A stretch of DNA of 64,000 bases from Sporosarcina sp. E16_8 (GTDB taxonomy: Bacteria > Bacillota > Bacilli > Bacillales_A > Planococcaceae). The first letter of the stretch is position 1. Every line of letters begins with the position of its first letter. A model generated the notes under the pieces. That model saw only the letters and a list, made by a program, of their open reading frames with translations, made no database searches and was not told the DNA's origin. This document shows, in pieces, positions 30,594-38,739 of this stretch. Location: assembly GCF_017347095.1 (NCBI RefSeq), contig NZ_JADPRZ010000001.1:124001-188000 (forward strand), in the 5' to 3' direction. The position numbers were made by a program, and so were the translations under genes.

Positions 30594-30962
30594 ATGCGGA
30601 AGCGCCTGTTTAGCCCCGAAAAGCGCTGGAAGTCCACAGGAAAAAGGCGTACTTTGCCTTTATCCTGTGGACTGAAGCGACTCGAGGGGCTGACGCCTGA
30701 AGCTAGACAGCATTGAAAAGCGGAGACGACCGTTTTGATGCGACAGGCATAAGACAATTTGGCGAAGCGGCGCTATTTGCCGCGCAGCCGAAGTGGCTTA
30801 TGACCCGAGCATCTGGGAGTCGGAGCTAGACAGCATTGAAAAGCGGAGACGACCGTTTTTAAGGAATGCAGCCTAAGTTCGCCACGTCCTGTGGCAACAA
30901 GGAGGGATGTAGTTCAATCCCTCCTTGTTGCATGACCTACATCCTGTAAGCCCGCGTCCCGC
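30594..30962 (+). repeat. Family 1 modular hairpin repeat, three tandem copies (E1-E3)
   Basis: Units at about 30596-30712, 30716-30833 and 30839-30960, the first two ending GCTAGACAGCATTGAAAAG. E1 has outer AGCCCC/GGGGCT and core AAAGGC/GCCTTT; E2 has GCGGC/GCCGC. E3 is a partial unit carrying GCCAC-gtcct-GTGGC and a perfect 13-bp stem, AACAAGGAGGGAT / ATCCCTCCTTGTT (30897-30930), just after recG. The array fills the fapR-recG gap and starts just upstream of the fapR promoter. Confidence 0.9.
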
Positions 30963-30968
30963 AGGCCC

Positions 30969-33017
30969 TCAATCAATCCTATCGCCACTAAGTGCACCCG
31001 ATTCTTCAAGATGTGACCGAAGAATGCCGTATTCCGGCCCCTCCCAGAAATGGCGTGATTCCAACAATTGTTCTGCGTCTTTCCTTGCCGTTTCAAGTGC
31101 CCTGTAATCGTGGACGGGATCCGCCACTTTAAACTCTGGCATCCCGCTCTGCTTTTTCCCAAAGAAGTCGCCAGCACCTCTTAGTTCAAGGTCCTTTTCT
31201 GCTAAAACAAATCCATCATTCGTTTCTGTCATTGTTTGCATTCGCTCTTTTCCTTCTTCGGTCTTAGGATCAGCAAGCAGAACGCAATACGATTGGTCAG
31301 CACCCCTACCTACACGTCCCCTAAGCTGATGGAGCTGAGCAAGTCCGAAGCGCGTCGCATCGTAAATAAGCATGAACGTCGCATTTGGCACGTTGACACC
31401 GACTTCCACGACAGTCGTCGACACAAGAACATTGATTTTACCTTCACTAAAATCACGCATGATGGCATCTTTATCGTCCGAATGAAGACGGCCATGCATT
31501 AAACCGACTGTGTATTTACCACTAAAATGAGTCGAAAGCTGACTATGGACATCCACTGCATTTTGGACATCTAATTTGTCTGATTCCTCGATTAATGGAC
31601 AAATAACATACGCCTGACGTCCGGCACTTAATTCATTTTCCATCTTCCGCAAAACGGGAAGAAGAGAATCCTCTTTCAACCAATGTGTTTCGATGAGTTT
31701 CCTACCAGCCGGCAACTCATCGAGTATGGAGACATCCATCTCACCGAAAGCCGTGATAGCAAGCGTTCGTGGAATCGGAGTTGCTGTCATGAATAAAACA
31801 TCAGGATTCAATCCTTTATCCCGTAAAACACGCCGTTGTTCGACACCGAAACGATGCTGTTCATCCGTAATAACCAACCCTGGATTTTTAAAGATGACAT
31901 CAGGCTGAATGAGGGCGTGTGTACCTATAAGCAAATCCACTTCGCCTGACTCAAGTTTTTCAAGCAAATCCCTTCTCGCCTTCGCCTTTGTCGAACCAGC
32001 AAGGAAAGCCACGGTAATGCCATGTGGTTCAAGCCATTCAGCAAGCGTAGTTGCATGCTGTTCAGCAAGGATTTCTGTAGGCGCCATAAGAGCCCCCTGA
32101 AATCCCGCCGTGATAGCAGCATACAAAGCGATTGCCGCAACGACCGTCTTACCAGAACCAACATCTCCCTGAAGGAGGCGATTCATCCTAGTCGGACTTT
32201 TAAGTTCCCCACATAATTCATTGACAACCCGCTTTTGCGCCCCTGTCAATTCAAATGGTAATGCCGCGATGAAAGTCTTTACTTTGGCAAGGTCATAGTC
32301 GATAACTACACCCTTCTCCGCTTCTTTTCGCGCTTTTTTCATGCCCAACATCTTCAGCTGGAACATGAGCAGTTCCTCATAGACAAAACGTCTTCTCGCA
32401 TGTTTTACATCTTCAGGGCTCGTTGGAAAATGGATCATCTCAAGGCCATTTCCGATGCTCGGCAATCGATACATTTCACGAATATCAGTGGGTAATGATT
32501 CTGCGTGCTGACCGACAGCTGCATCCAGCGCGCTCCGCATGAAGCGTCTAAACGTCTTCTGATGCATTACACCTTTTAAGCTGTAGACTGGCTCAAAATC
32601 TGCTTGATCTGTTTTTGGGCCATCCTTAAAGTTACTCACATTGATTACTTGCCTGCCCCTGTCCCACTTACCGGTAACTGTAACAATCGTCCCAAGTGAC
32701 AGACGATCTTTTAAGTAATGCTGATTGAAAAAAACCGCCTTCACAAGATGCCTTCCGGCAAGAAGACGGATTTGTAAACGGGATCTATTTTTCCCTAAAA
32801 AAAGAACTGAAGGCTCACTTTCGACTCTTCCTTCAATTGTGACTCGTTCATTATGTGGGGTTTCAGTCAAATCTTTCAACCTGAAGTCTTCATGACGATA
32901 CGGGAACGTCATAAAGAGGTCTTGAAGCGTTGAAACTCCAAGTGCCTCAAGCTGTTCGCCGGCCGCTTTTCCGACCCCTTTTATCGTCGTGACAGAATCA
33001 TGAATTGACAGTGTCAC
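30969..33017 (-). CDS. recG: ATP-dependent DNA helicase RecG
   Basis: It drives branch migration at stalled forks and recombination intermediates. The protein has 682 residues: an N-terminal wedge/OB region (about 1-230), then a helicase core with Walker A LLQGDVGSGKTVVA near 275, DEQHRFGV and the C-terminal QLRGRVGRG motif. The GTG start overlaps the sdaAA 3' end by 20 bases, with AAGG 6 bases upstream. It follows the serine dehydratase genes as in B. subtilis. Confidence 0.96.
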   Translation of the reverse strand: MTLSIHDSVTTIKGVGKAAGEQLEALGVSTLQDLFMTFPYRHEDFRLKDLTETPHNERVTIEGRVESEPSVLFLGKNRSRLQIRLLAGRHLVKAVFFNQHYLKDRLSLGTIVTVTGKWDRGRQVINVSNFKDGPKTDQADFEPVYSLKGVMHQKTFRRFMRSALDAAVGQHAESLPTDIREMYRLPSIGNGLEMIHFPTSPEDVKHARRRFVYEELLMFQLKMLGMKKARKEAEKGVVIDYDLAKVKTFIAALPFELTGAQKRVVNELCGELKSPTRMNRLLQGDVGSGKTVVAAIALYAAITAGFQGALMAPTEILAEQHATTLAEWLEPHGITVAFLAGSTKAKARRDLLEKLESGEVDLLIGTHALIQPDVIFKNPGLVITDEQHRFGVEQRRVLRDKGLNPDVLFMTATPIPRTLAITAFGEMDVSILDELPAGRKLIETHWLKEDSLLPVLRKMENELSAGRQAYVICPLIEESDKLDVQNAVDVHSQLSTHFSGKYTVGLMHGRLHSDDKDAIMRDFSEGKINVLVSTTVVEVGVNVPNATFMLIYDATRFGLAQLHQLRGRVGRGADQSYCVLLADPKTEEGKERMQTMTETNDGFVLAEKDLELRGAGDFFGKKQSGMPEFKVADPVHDYRALETARKDAEQLLESRHFWEGPEYGILRSHLEESGALSGDRID

Positions 33018-33906
33018 TATCTACCTTACCTTTACCAAATATCTTCGCTTCAAGTGCTTTTCCAGTTGGCGTAGCAGCCAATCCGCCTTTAGCTGTTTCC
33101 CGTAGCGCTGAAGGCATCGACTTACCTATTTTATGCATTGCTTCAATAACTTCATCTGTCGGAATTCGGCTAACTACGCCCGCTAGTGCCATATCTGCTC
33201 CAACGAGTGCTTTTGCCGCTCCCATTGCATTTCGTTTCACACACGGTACTTCGACAAGTCCAGCGACCGGATCACAGACAAGACCTAACATATTCTTCAT
33301 AACAATAGAAAATGCTTCTGCACTTTGTTGTGGAGTTCCGCCCGCCATTTCGACGATTGCAGCTGCAGCCATTGACCCCGCTGAACCTGTTTCGGCTTGG
33401 CATCCGCCTGCCGCGCCTGATATTGATGCATTATTCGCAACGACAAATCCGAAAGCACCTGACGTAAATAGATAATTAATCATTTGTTCCCGTGTAGGAT
33501 TCAATTTGTTTTTCACCGCAAACAAAGTACCCGGCACGATACCTGCTGCACCCGCTGTTGGCGTCGCACAAATCGTCCCCATTGCTGCGTTTACTTCATT
33601 CGTAGCGACTGCCTTACTAACAGCGTCCATGACTACATCTCCACAAAGGGATTTTCCTGATGCCATATACTTTTGAATAAGAACCGCATCGCCGCCCGTA
33701 AGACCAGATGCCGAATGTACACCCTGTAATCCTCTTTCTACCGCTTTTTCCATCACTGTTAAGTTATTGTCCATCTGTGCAATGATTTCTTCTCTTGTAC
33801 GTTTTGTCATAAGGATTTCTTGTTCAATCATGATTTCTGAAATAGGCTTGTTCTGTGACTCGGCAAGTGCAACTAGTTCTTTAACGTTACTGAATAAAAC
33901 GTCCAT
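32998..33906 (-). CDS. sdaAA: L-serine dehydratase alpha subunit SdaAA
   Basis: Iron-sulfur part of the two-subunit enzyme that converts serine to pyruvate and ammonia. The protein has 302 residues. Candidate cluster Cys residues are in GGCQAETGSAG and CDPVAGLVEVPC; SGLTGGDA and AATPTGKALEAKI are typical. AGGAGG lies 9 bases before the ATG. It is 28 bases after sdaAB in one unit. Confidence 0.96.
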   Translation of the reverse strand: MDVLFSNVKELVALAESQNKPISEIMIEQEILMTKRTREEIIAQMDNNLTVMEKAVERGLQGVHSASGLTGGDAVLIQKYMASGKSLCGDVVMDAVSKAVATNEVNAAMGTICATPTAGAAGIVPGTLFAVKNKLNPTREQMINYLFTSGAFGFVVANNASISGAAGGCQAETGSAGSMAAAAIVEMAGGTPQQSAEAFSIVMKNMLGLVCDPVAGLVEVPCVKRNAMGAAKALVGADMALAGVVSRIPTDEVIEAMHKIGKSMPSALRETAKGGLAATPTGKALEAKIFGKGKVDSDTVNS

Positions 33907-33934
33907 CTATGTTTTCCTCCTATTTTACTGCTCT

Positions 33935-34597
33935 TTAGTTTGCCAACGTTGAAACTTGCGTTACATTCGGCAATGATTCCAACTCATTTATCAGTGCAGC
34001 GTCGATCATTTGGTCGACTTCAATTACCATAAGGGCCATTTCCCCTTTTTCTTTCCGGTCAACTTCCATATGTGCAATATTTATATTCAGTTTCGCAATC
34101 GCGTTGGAAACGCTTGCAATAACACCTGAACGGTCATTATGAACGATGAGCAACGCTGGGTAATGACCTGATAACCTAAGCGGGAATCCGTTAAGTTCAA
34201 CAACTTCCATCGTTCCGCCACCTATAGAAATTCCAGTCAGTTCCATAACACCCTGACTGTCCCCAATTACAAGACGGGCCGTGTTTGGGTGTACCGCCTC
34301 TTCCTCTTCGGGAATAAATTCAAAAGTCATTCCAAGTTTTTCTGCATCAGCAAACGCAGATTTAATACGCTCATCGAATGTATCATAATCTAATAATCCA
34401 CCGATAATTGCTACATCTGTACCATGTCCTTTATACGTTTCTGCAAAAGAACCATAAAGATGAACCCGCGCCCATTCCGGCTGTCTGCCAAACAGTGTTC
34501 GTGCAACACGGCCGATTCTCGCAGCGCCGGCAGTATGTGAAGATGATGGCCCTATCATAACTGGTCCAATGATATCGAAAACTGATCTGAATTTCAT
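33935..34597 (-). CDS. sdaAB: L-serine dehydratase beta subunit SdaAB
   Basis: Partner of SdaAA, 220 residues. The N-terminal domain has FDIIGPVMIGPSSSHTAGA and the C-terminal part is an ACT domain (PALLIVHNDRSGVIASVSNAIAK shortened: LLIVHNDRSGVIASVS), which usually senses an amino acid. It has AGGGGGT before the ATG and a promoter at 34636-34664. Together the pair releases ammonia and pyruvate from serine. Confidence 0.95.
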   Translation of the reverse strand: MKFRSVFDIIGPVMIGPSSSHTAGAARIGRVARTLFGRQPEWARVHLYGSFAETYKGHGTDVAIIGGLLDYDTFDERIKSAFADAEKLGMTFEFIPEEEEAVHPNTARLVIGDSQGVMELTGISIGGGTMEVVELNGFPLRLSGHYPALLIVHNDRSGVIASVSNAIAKLNINIAHMEVDRKEKGEMALMVIEVDQMIDAALINELESLPNVTQVSTLAN

Positions 34598-34635
34598 AAA
34601 CGCTACCCCCTATTAATAAGCACGTACTATTATTC

Positions 34636-34664
34636 ATTTTACATGAGATTTGCTGTAAAGACAA
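34636..34664 (-). promoter_or_regulatory. Probable sigma-A promoter of sdaAB-sdaAA-recG
   Basis: TTGTCT (34659-34664) and TAAAAT (34636-34641), 17-base spacer, minus strand, about 40 bases upstream of sdaAB. Confidence 0.6.
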
Positions 34665-34690
34665 AAGATGTTTTTCCTTGTCGACGCATT

Positions 34691-34727
34691 GAAAAAGCAG
34701 TGCGGCTTTCTACAGGCGCACTGCTCG
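34691..34727 (-). terminator. Terminator of yloU-fakA
   Basis: Perfect 9-bp stem AGCAGTGCG / CGCACTGCT followed by TTTTTC on the minus strand, directly after fakA. Confidence 0.9.
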
Positions 34728-34735
34728 TTACTTAT

Positions 34736-36403
34736 TTATTCAACTGAAATGATATACGGATACAATGGTTGTTTTCCGTTATAAAGTTCAACTTCTACAT
34801 GGTCAAAGTTATCCTCTACATAACTTGCTATTGCTGAAGCATCTGCCTCGCTAACATCTTCGCCATAAATGAGTGTAACAATTTCATCGTCTTCATTGAT
34901 GATTGATTTCAACAGCGTTTTCATGACATTTTCAAGTGAAGGTGCAGATGTGATAATCTTACCTCCTGAAATACCCATGAAGTCGTTTTTTGTAATTTCA
35001 ACGCCGTCAATTGACGTATCTCTTACTGCATGTGTAACTTGTCCAGTTTTCACGAACGAGGCAGCCTCAGTCATCGCTGCAACGTTTACACTCACTTCAG
35101 CTTCCGGATTGAATGCAAGTATAGCAGCAAGTCCCTCTGGTACTGTTTTTGTAGGAACGACTGCCGCCTCGATACCGATCACATCGGCCGCTTGCTGCGC
35201 TGCCATAATGATGTTTTTATTGTTCGGTAAAATGAGAACTCGTTCAGCCCCAACTGCTTCAATCGCCTTGACGATATCTTCTGTCGACGGATTCATAGTC
35301 TGCCCACCTTCAATAATGGCAGAGGCACCTACGCTTTTCAGTAATTCAGAAATCCCGGCTCCCATAGCAACTGTTACGACCGCGTATGGATGTTTTACAA
35401 CTTCTTTTTTCGCCGCATTTTGTACTGAATAATTTTCTCCGACGATTTCGAGATGCTGCTGACGCATATTTTCAATTTTAATTTTAATAAGGGAACCGAA
35501 TTTTTGCCCGTAACTAAGTGCGTCTCCCGGTTCTTCTGTGTGGATATGTACTTTCGCAACCTCATCATCAGAAATAACAAGTAAAGAATCACCGAATTGA
35601 CTCAGCCCTTGTCGAAATTCGGATTCGTCATATGAATTCGTTTGCAGTTTATCATCCTCGAACTTCACCATGAATTCCGTACAATATCCGAATTCAATGT
35701 CTGCCGTATTCATGAAACCTTGGATAGTACGATGATGTTCTGCACTCACTAAATCATCCATAGACTCGACAACAGTTCTTGCTGGAAGTTCTTCGCCTTT
35801 CAAGCATGCCAAGAAGCCCTCATATACGTAAACGAGACCTTGTCCACCGCTATCAACGACGCCAACTTCCTTCAATACCGCCAATAAATCCGGCGTTCGT
35901 TCAAGTGAAGCATGTGCTTCTTTTACTACAGCTTCCATTACCTCAATAATGTCATCTGTCGACGCAGCTTTTTCAACTCCGATAGTAGATGCATCTTTTG
36001 CGACAGTTAAAATCGTTCCTTCTACAGGTTTCATAACCGCTTTATAAGCTGTTTCAACACCATACTTCAAGGCAGCTGCAAATTGTGCTCCATTGACAGT
36101 CGCTTCATTTTCAATCGCTTTTCCAAAACCACGGAATAACTGTGAAAGAATAACGCCAGAATTACCACGCGCCCCCATCAGCAATCCTTTCGATAACGCT
36201 TGTGCAGTTTGACCGATATGGGCAACAGCATTTTCTTCAGTTTCCTTCGCTCCTGAAGTCATCGATAAATTCATATTCGTACCGGTATCACCATCGGGTA
36301 CCGGAAAAACATTTAGTGAATCAACATAATCGGCATTTTGATAAAGATGATGTGCACCTAACTTTATCATTTCCGCGAATTTCAAACCATCTATGGTCTT
36401 CAT
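34736..36403 (-). CDS. fakA: Fatty acid kinase catalytic subunit FakA (YloV)
   Basis: It phosphorylates exogenous fatty acids held by FakB proteins so that PlsX/PlsY can use them. The protein has 555 residues. The N-terminal DhaL-type ATP-binding domain contains FPVPDGDTGTNMNLSM near 32-47 and GARGNSGVILSQLF; the middle and C-terminal parts match the rest of the YloV family (HIHTEEPG, ILPNNKNI). It follows yloU by 18 bases. Confidence 0.93.
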   Translation of the reverse strand: MKTIDGLKFAEMIKLGAHHLYQNADYVDSLNVFPVPDGDTGTNMNLSMTSGAKETEENAVAHIGQTAQALSKGLLMGARGNSGVILSQLFRGFGKAIENEATVNGAQFAAALKYGVETAYKAVMKPVEGTILTVAKDASTIGVEKAASTDDIIEVMEAVVKEAHASLERTPDLLAVLKEVGVVDSGGQGLVYVYEGFLACLKGEELPARTVVESMDDLVSAEHHRTIQGFMNTADIEFGYCTEFMVKFEDDKLQTNSYDESEFRQGLSQFGDSLLVISDDEVAKVHIHTEEPGDALSYGQKFGSLIKIKIENMRQQHLEIVGENYSVQNAAKKEVVKHPYAVVTVAMGAGISELLKSVGASAIIEGGQTMNPSTEDIVKAIEAVGAERVLILPNNKNIIMAAQQAADVIGIEAAVVPTKTVPEGLAAILAFNPEAEVSVNVAAMTEAASFVKTGQVTHAVRDTSIDGVEITKNDFMGISGGKIITSAPSLENVMKTLLKSIINEDDEIVTLIYGEDVSEADASAIASYVEDNFDHVEVELYNGKQPLYPYIISVE

Positions 36404-36421
36404 AGAAATTATTTCCTCCTT

Positions 36422-36784
36422 CTACAGGTTCGTCACTCGGACTCCCTGGACAAAAATATTAACAGATTTCACAGTCATGCCGACTGTCTTTTTCAATGTA
36501 TACTTCACTTTTGATTGTACTTGGTAGGCAACTTCTGATATTTTAGTACCATATCCAACAATGACATACATATCGATATGCGTATCATCGCCAAGATTAC
36601 GGACGATGACTCCCCGCGTGAAATTTTCTTTCCCAAGGATTTCAGTAAGGCCATCTCGGATCTGATGCCTTGAAGCCATTCCGACAATGCCATAACATTC
36701 AATAGCCGCCTCCCCAACCACTTGGGTAATGACGTCATTCGTAATATCGATTTTGCCGTATTCGTTCTTCACTTCGATTGACAT
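36422..36784 (-). CDS. yloU: Asp23/Gls24 family protein YloU
   Basis: A 120-residue Asp23-type protein (envelope-stress family; precise role unknown). It contains DDTHIDMYVIVGYG and VKSVNIFVQGVR. The ATG at 36784 has GGGGGGAT about 8 bases upstream; the reading from 36820 has no such site. The promoter is unclear: TATAGT/TACAAT-like boxes lie near 36820-36835 without a good -35. It is coupled to fakA and divergent from rpmB. Confidence 0.92.
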   Translation of the reverse strand: MSIEVKNEYGKIDITNDVITQVVGEAAIECYGIVGMASRHQIRDGLTEILGKENFTRGVIVRNLGDDTHIDMYVIVGYGTKISEVAYQVQSKVKYTLKKTVGMTVKSVNIFVQGVRVTNL

Positions 36785-36911
36785 GTGTAATCCCCCCGGA
36801 TCCTTTTTCACTAACCCCATTGTACTATACCTGTTATAATAATAAAAGAAAGCGATTTTATGACTATTAAACGTGTAAAGGTAATTACCTTGAAAGATGT
36901 CACAAAAAAGG

Positions 36912-36940
36912 TTGCAACACGTTTACGCATATGATACATT
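36912..36940 (+). promoter_or_regulatory. Sigma-A promoter of rpmB
   Basis: TTGCAA (36912-36917) and extended TGATACATT (-10 TACATT at 36935-36940) with a 17-base spacer on the plus strand, 60 bases upstream of rpmB. Confidence 0.7.
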
Positions 36941-37000
36941 ATTATGGTATGCGAATAAAGAAGTAAATCACTTAATCAACATTCGCAAGGAGGTACTATT

Positions 37001-37189
37001 ATGTCTAAAGAATGTGTTATCACAGGACGCAAAGCTCGTGCAGGCAATGCGCGCTCTCACGCAATGAACGCAACTCGTCGTACATGGGGTGCGAACCTTC
37101 AAAAAGTCCGTATTCTCGTTAACGGTAAACCTAAACGTGTATGGGTCTCTGCTAGAGCCCTTAAATCAGGTAAAGTTCAACGTGTGTAA
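37001..37189 (+). CDS. rpmB: 50S ribosomal protein L28
   Basis: 62 residues, [20 protein letters not shown] at the start and [20 protein letters not shown] in the middle, essentially the B. subtilis form. It has a single Cys, so it is the zinc-independent type. A strong AAGGAGG site lies 7 bases before the ATG. It is on its own, divergent from yloU and convergent with spoVM, with which it shares a terminator. Confidence 0.97.
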   Translation: MSKECVITGRKARAGNARSHAMNATRRTWGANLQKVRILVNGKPKRVWVSARALKSGKVQRV

Positions 37190-37239
37190 AGGACTGTAAT
37201 TAAAGTTTAAACGCCTAGGTGCTTAAACTTTAAAGAAAT

Positions 37240-37278
37240 AAAACGCCGGGCTGAATTTCTTCAGCCCGACGTTTTTTC
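37240..37278 (+). terminator. Shared terminator of rpmB and spoVM
   Basis: Stem AACGCCGGGCTGAA / TTCAGCCCGACGTT with one mismatch, followed by TTTTTTC on the plus strand and an A/T flank on the other. The last spoVM codons and stop (37261-37263) lie in the downstream arm. A second hairpin (AAAGTTTAAAC / TTAAACTTT) precedes it at 37203-37232. Confidence 0.9.
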
Positions 37279-37407
37279 TTTTTTCCTTTTTTTATTCTTG
37301 GTGTTGCTTGCAGTAGCCTTTGGTGAATCATCTTTCTGAAAAACAACCATACACTTCCGTACGACTCCACTTACAAACTTTGGCATTGTAAAAGTATAAA
37401 CCCGCAA
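37261..37407 (-). CDS. spoVM: Sporulation protein SpoVM, with a C-terminal extension
   Basis: Short gene of 48 codons. Translating from the TTG at 37407 gives MRVYTFTMPKFVSGVVRKC, then MVVFQKDDSPKAT and a Lys-rich tail ending RKKEKTSG. B. subtilis SpoVM is a 26-residue amphipathic helix that recognises the curved forespore membrane and anchors SpoIVA. The key Pro9, the K10-F11 pair and the xGxxR region align. AAAGGAG lies about 7 bases before the TTG. It follows thiN by 13 bases, the conserved position. The extra 20 or so residues are Ser/Thr/Lys-rich and partly encoded by the terminator. It implies a spore former. Confidence 0.87.
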   Translation of the reverse strand: MRVYTFTMPKFVSGVVRKCMVVFQKDDSPKATASNTKNKKRKKEKTSG

Positions 37408-37420
37408 TTCCCCACTCCTT

Positions 37421-38074
37421 TCAGGAATCTGAACTCCTTACCATTAAGCATATGCCTTCATGGTACGAGATAGTACAGACTTCTTCAGTCAGTTCATTGC
37501 TAGTAAATAACGTCATGCCAGTTTCGAGCACTGCATCTACCATTTCGTATTTGAAACCGGTAAGTGTAAGTCCTGAAACAACCCCACCGAATGAGAAAAA
37601 GGATATGTATTTAAAACGCTCATCCGGCGTCACTTGATAGTTTCCAGGTGTAAGTATAGAAAGTTCATTCGTCCCATTACGAATTGAAAATGACGTATGG
37701 TTATGAGTTGTTTGAAGCCGGTATAGAAGATGAAGAGCTGATTCCATATGATCCAGCCTCCCTCCTGTAACCCCCGTCAAAATGACTCGCTCTGGACCGT
37801 AGGAAAGGGCACGTTCTACCGCAAGTTCCGTATCGGTCTCATTTTTCTCCGAACGGTATCGACCGATTATGCGGACCGCGGCGGCTATTTCATCGTATTC
37901 ACTTTTCGTTACTGAGTCAAAATCCCCCACTGCTTCAAGAGGAATAATTCCTCTTTGCAGCAAGTGAAGCGCACCCCTATCCGCCCCGATGAACACCGTA
38001 TCTTTATGATGAAATTCCGTCAAGTCGGCTATTTCTGAATCAGGCCCGCCCGCACAGACGACAGCAACCTTCAT
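37421..38074 (-). CDS. thiN: Thiamine pyrophosphokinase ThiN
   Basis: It makes thiamine pyrophosphate from thiamine and ATP. The protein has 217 residues. It has ADRGALHLL, GDFDSV, the ETDTELAVERAL acidic site and TGVTGGRLDHMESALHLL, all typical; the C-terminal beta region binds thiamine. It overlaps rpe by four bases. Confidence 0.95.
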   Translation of the reverse strand: MKVAVVCAGGPDSEIADLTEFHHKDTVFIGADRGALHLLQRGIIPLEAVGDFDSVTKSEYDEIAAAVRIIGRYRSEKNETDTELAVERALSYGPERVILTGVTGGRLDHMESALHLLYRLQTTHNHTSFSIRNGTNELSILTPGNYQVTPDERFKYISFFSFGGVVSGLTLTGFKYEMVDAVLETGMTLFTSNELTEEVCTISYHEGICLMVRSSDS

Positions 38075-38739
38075 TTTCTTAGCGCACCTTCACCAGCAGC
38101 TTTTATACGGCGTAAAGCTTCTGCACGATCAGGTGCATTGTAGATAGCCGATCCTGCGACAAAAATTGTAGCGCCCGCTTCAACACAAGGAATTATCGTT
38201 TCTTCATTAATGCCGCCATCGATTTCAATTTCAATCGAAAGTCCTCGCTCACGAATAATATCGGCTAGCTGTTTCACTTTCGGTACGACAGAATAAATAA
38301 ATTTCTGACCACCGAATCCCGGATTGACCGTCATAAACAGGACTAAGTCAATTTCATCTAGCACATGAAGAATCGTTTCAACCGGTGTATGCGGATTCAA
38401 AACAACGCCCGATTTCACCCCGTAAGACTTAATCAGCTGTAGCGTGCGGTGCAAGTGAGGGCACGCCTCTACGTGGACCGTAATATAATCAGCCCCGGCT
38501 TTTGCAAATTGTTCAATATATGCATTTGGATTTTCTATCATTAAATGGACATCAAGCGGTAATTTCGTTACTGGTCGAAGTGCCTCAACAACAATTGCCC
38601 CCATTGTAATGTTCGGAACGAAATGCCCATCCATAACATCGATATGGATGAGTTCCGCGCCTGCGGCTTCTACTTCTTTTACTTCTTCGGCAAGTTTTGA
38701 AAAGTCTGCCGCTAAAATTGAAGGTGCAATTTTAATCAT
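38071..38739 (-). CDS. rpe: Ribulose-phosphate 3-epimerase
   Basis: Pentose phosphate pathway TIM barrel, 222 residues from the ATG at 38739. GAGGT lies about 9 bases upstream; the ATG at 38748 is next to that site and the reading from 38799 has none. It contains IKIAPSILAADF, HIDVMDGHFVPN, VNPGFGGQKFI and EIDGGIN with the catalytic Asp residues. It overlaps the rsgA end by 8 bases, as part of prpC-prkC-rsgA-rpe-thiN. Confidence 0.96.
   Translation of the reverse strand: MIKIAPSILAADFSKLAEEVKEVEAAGAELIHIDVMDGHFVPNITMGAIVVEALRPVTKLPLDVHLMIENPNAYIEQFAKAGADYITVHVEACPHLHRTLQLIKSYGVKSGVVLNPHTPVETILHVLDEIDLVLFMTVNPGFGGQKFIYSVVPKVKQLADIIRERGLSIEIEIDGGINEETIIPCVEAGATIFVAGSAIYNAPDRAEALRRIKAAGEGALRK

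Noticed and set aside
30536-30757. 73-codon minus-strand frame upstream of fapR
   Set aside because: Covers the fapR promoter/operator and repeat E; composition is that of the repeat.
34869-35432. 187-codon plus-strand frame
   Set aside because: Antisense to fakA; Ser/Ala/Ile-rich translation typical of a shadow frame.
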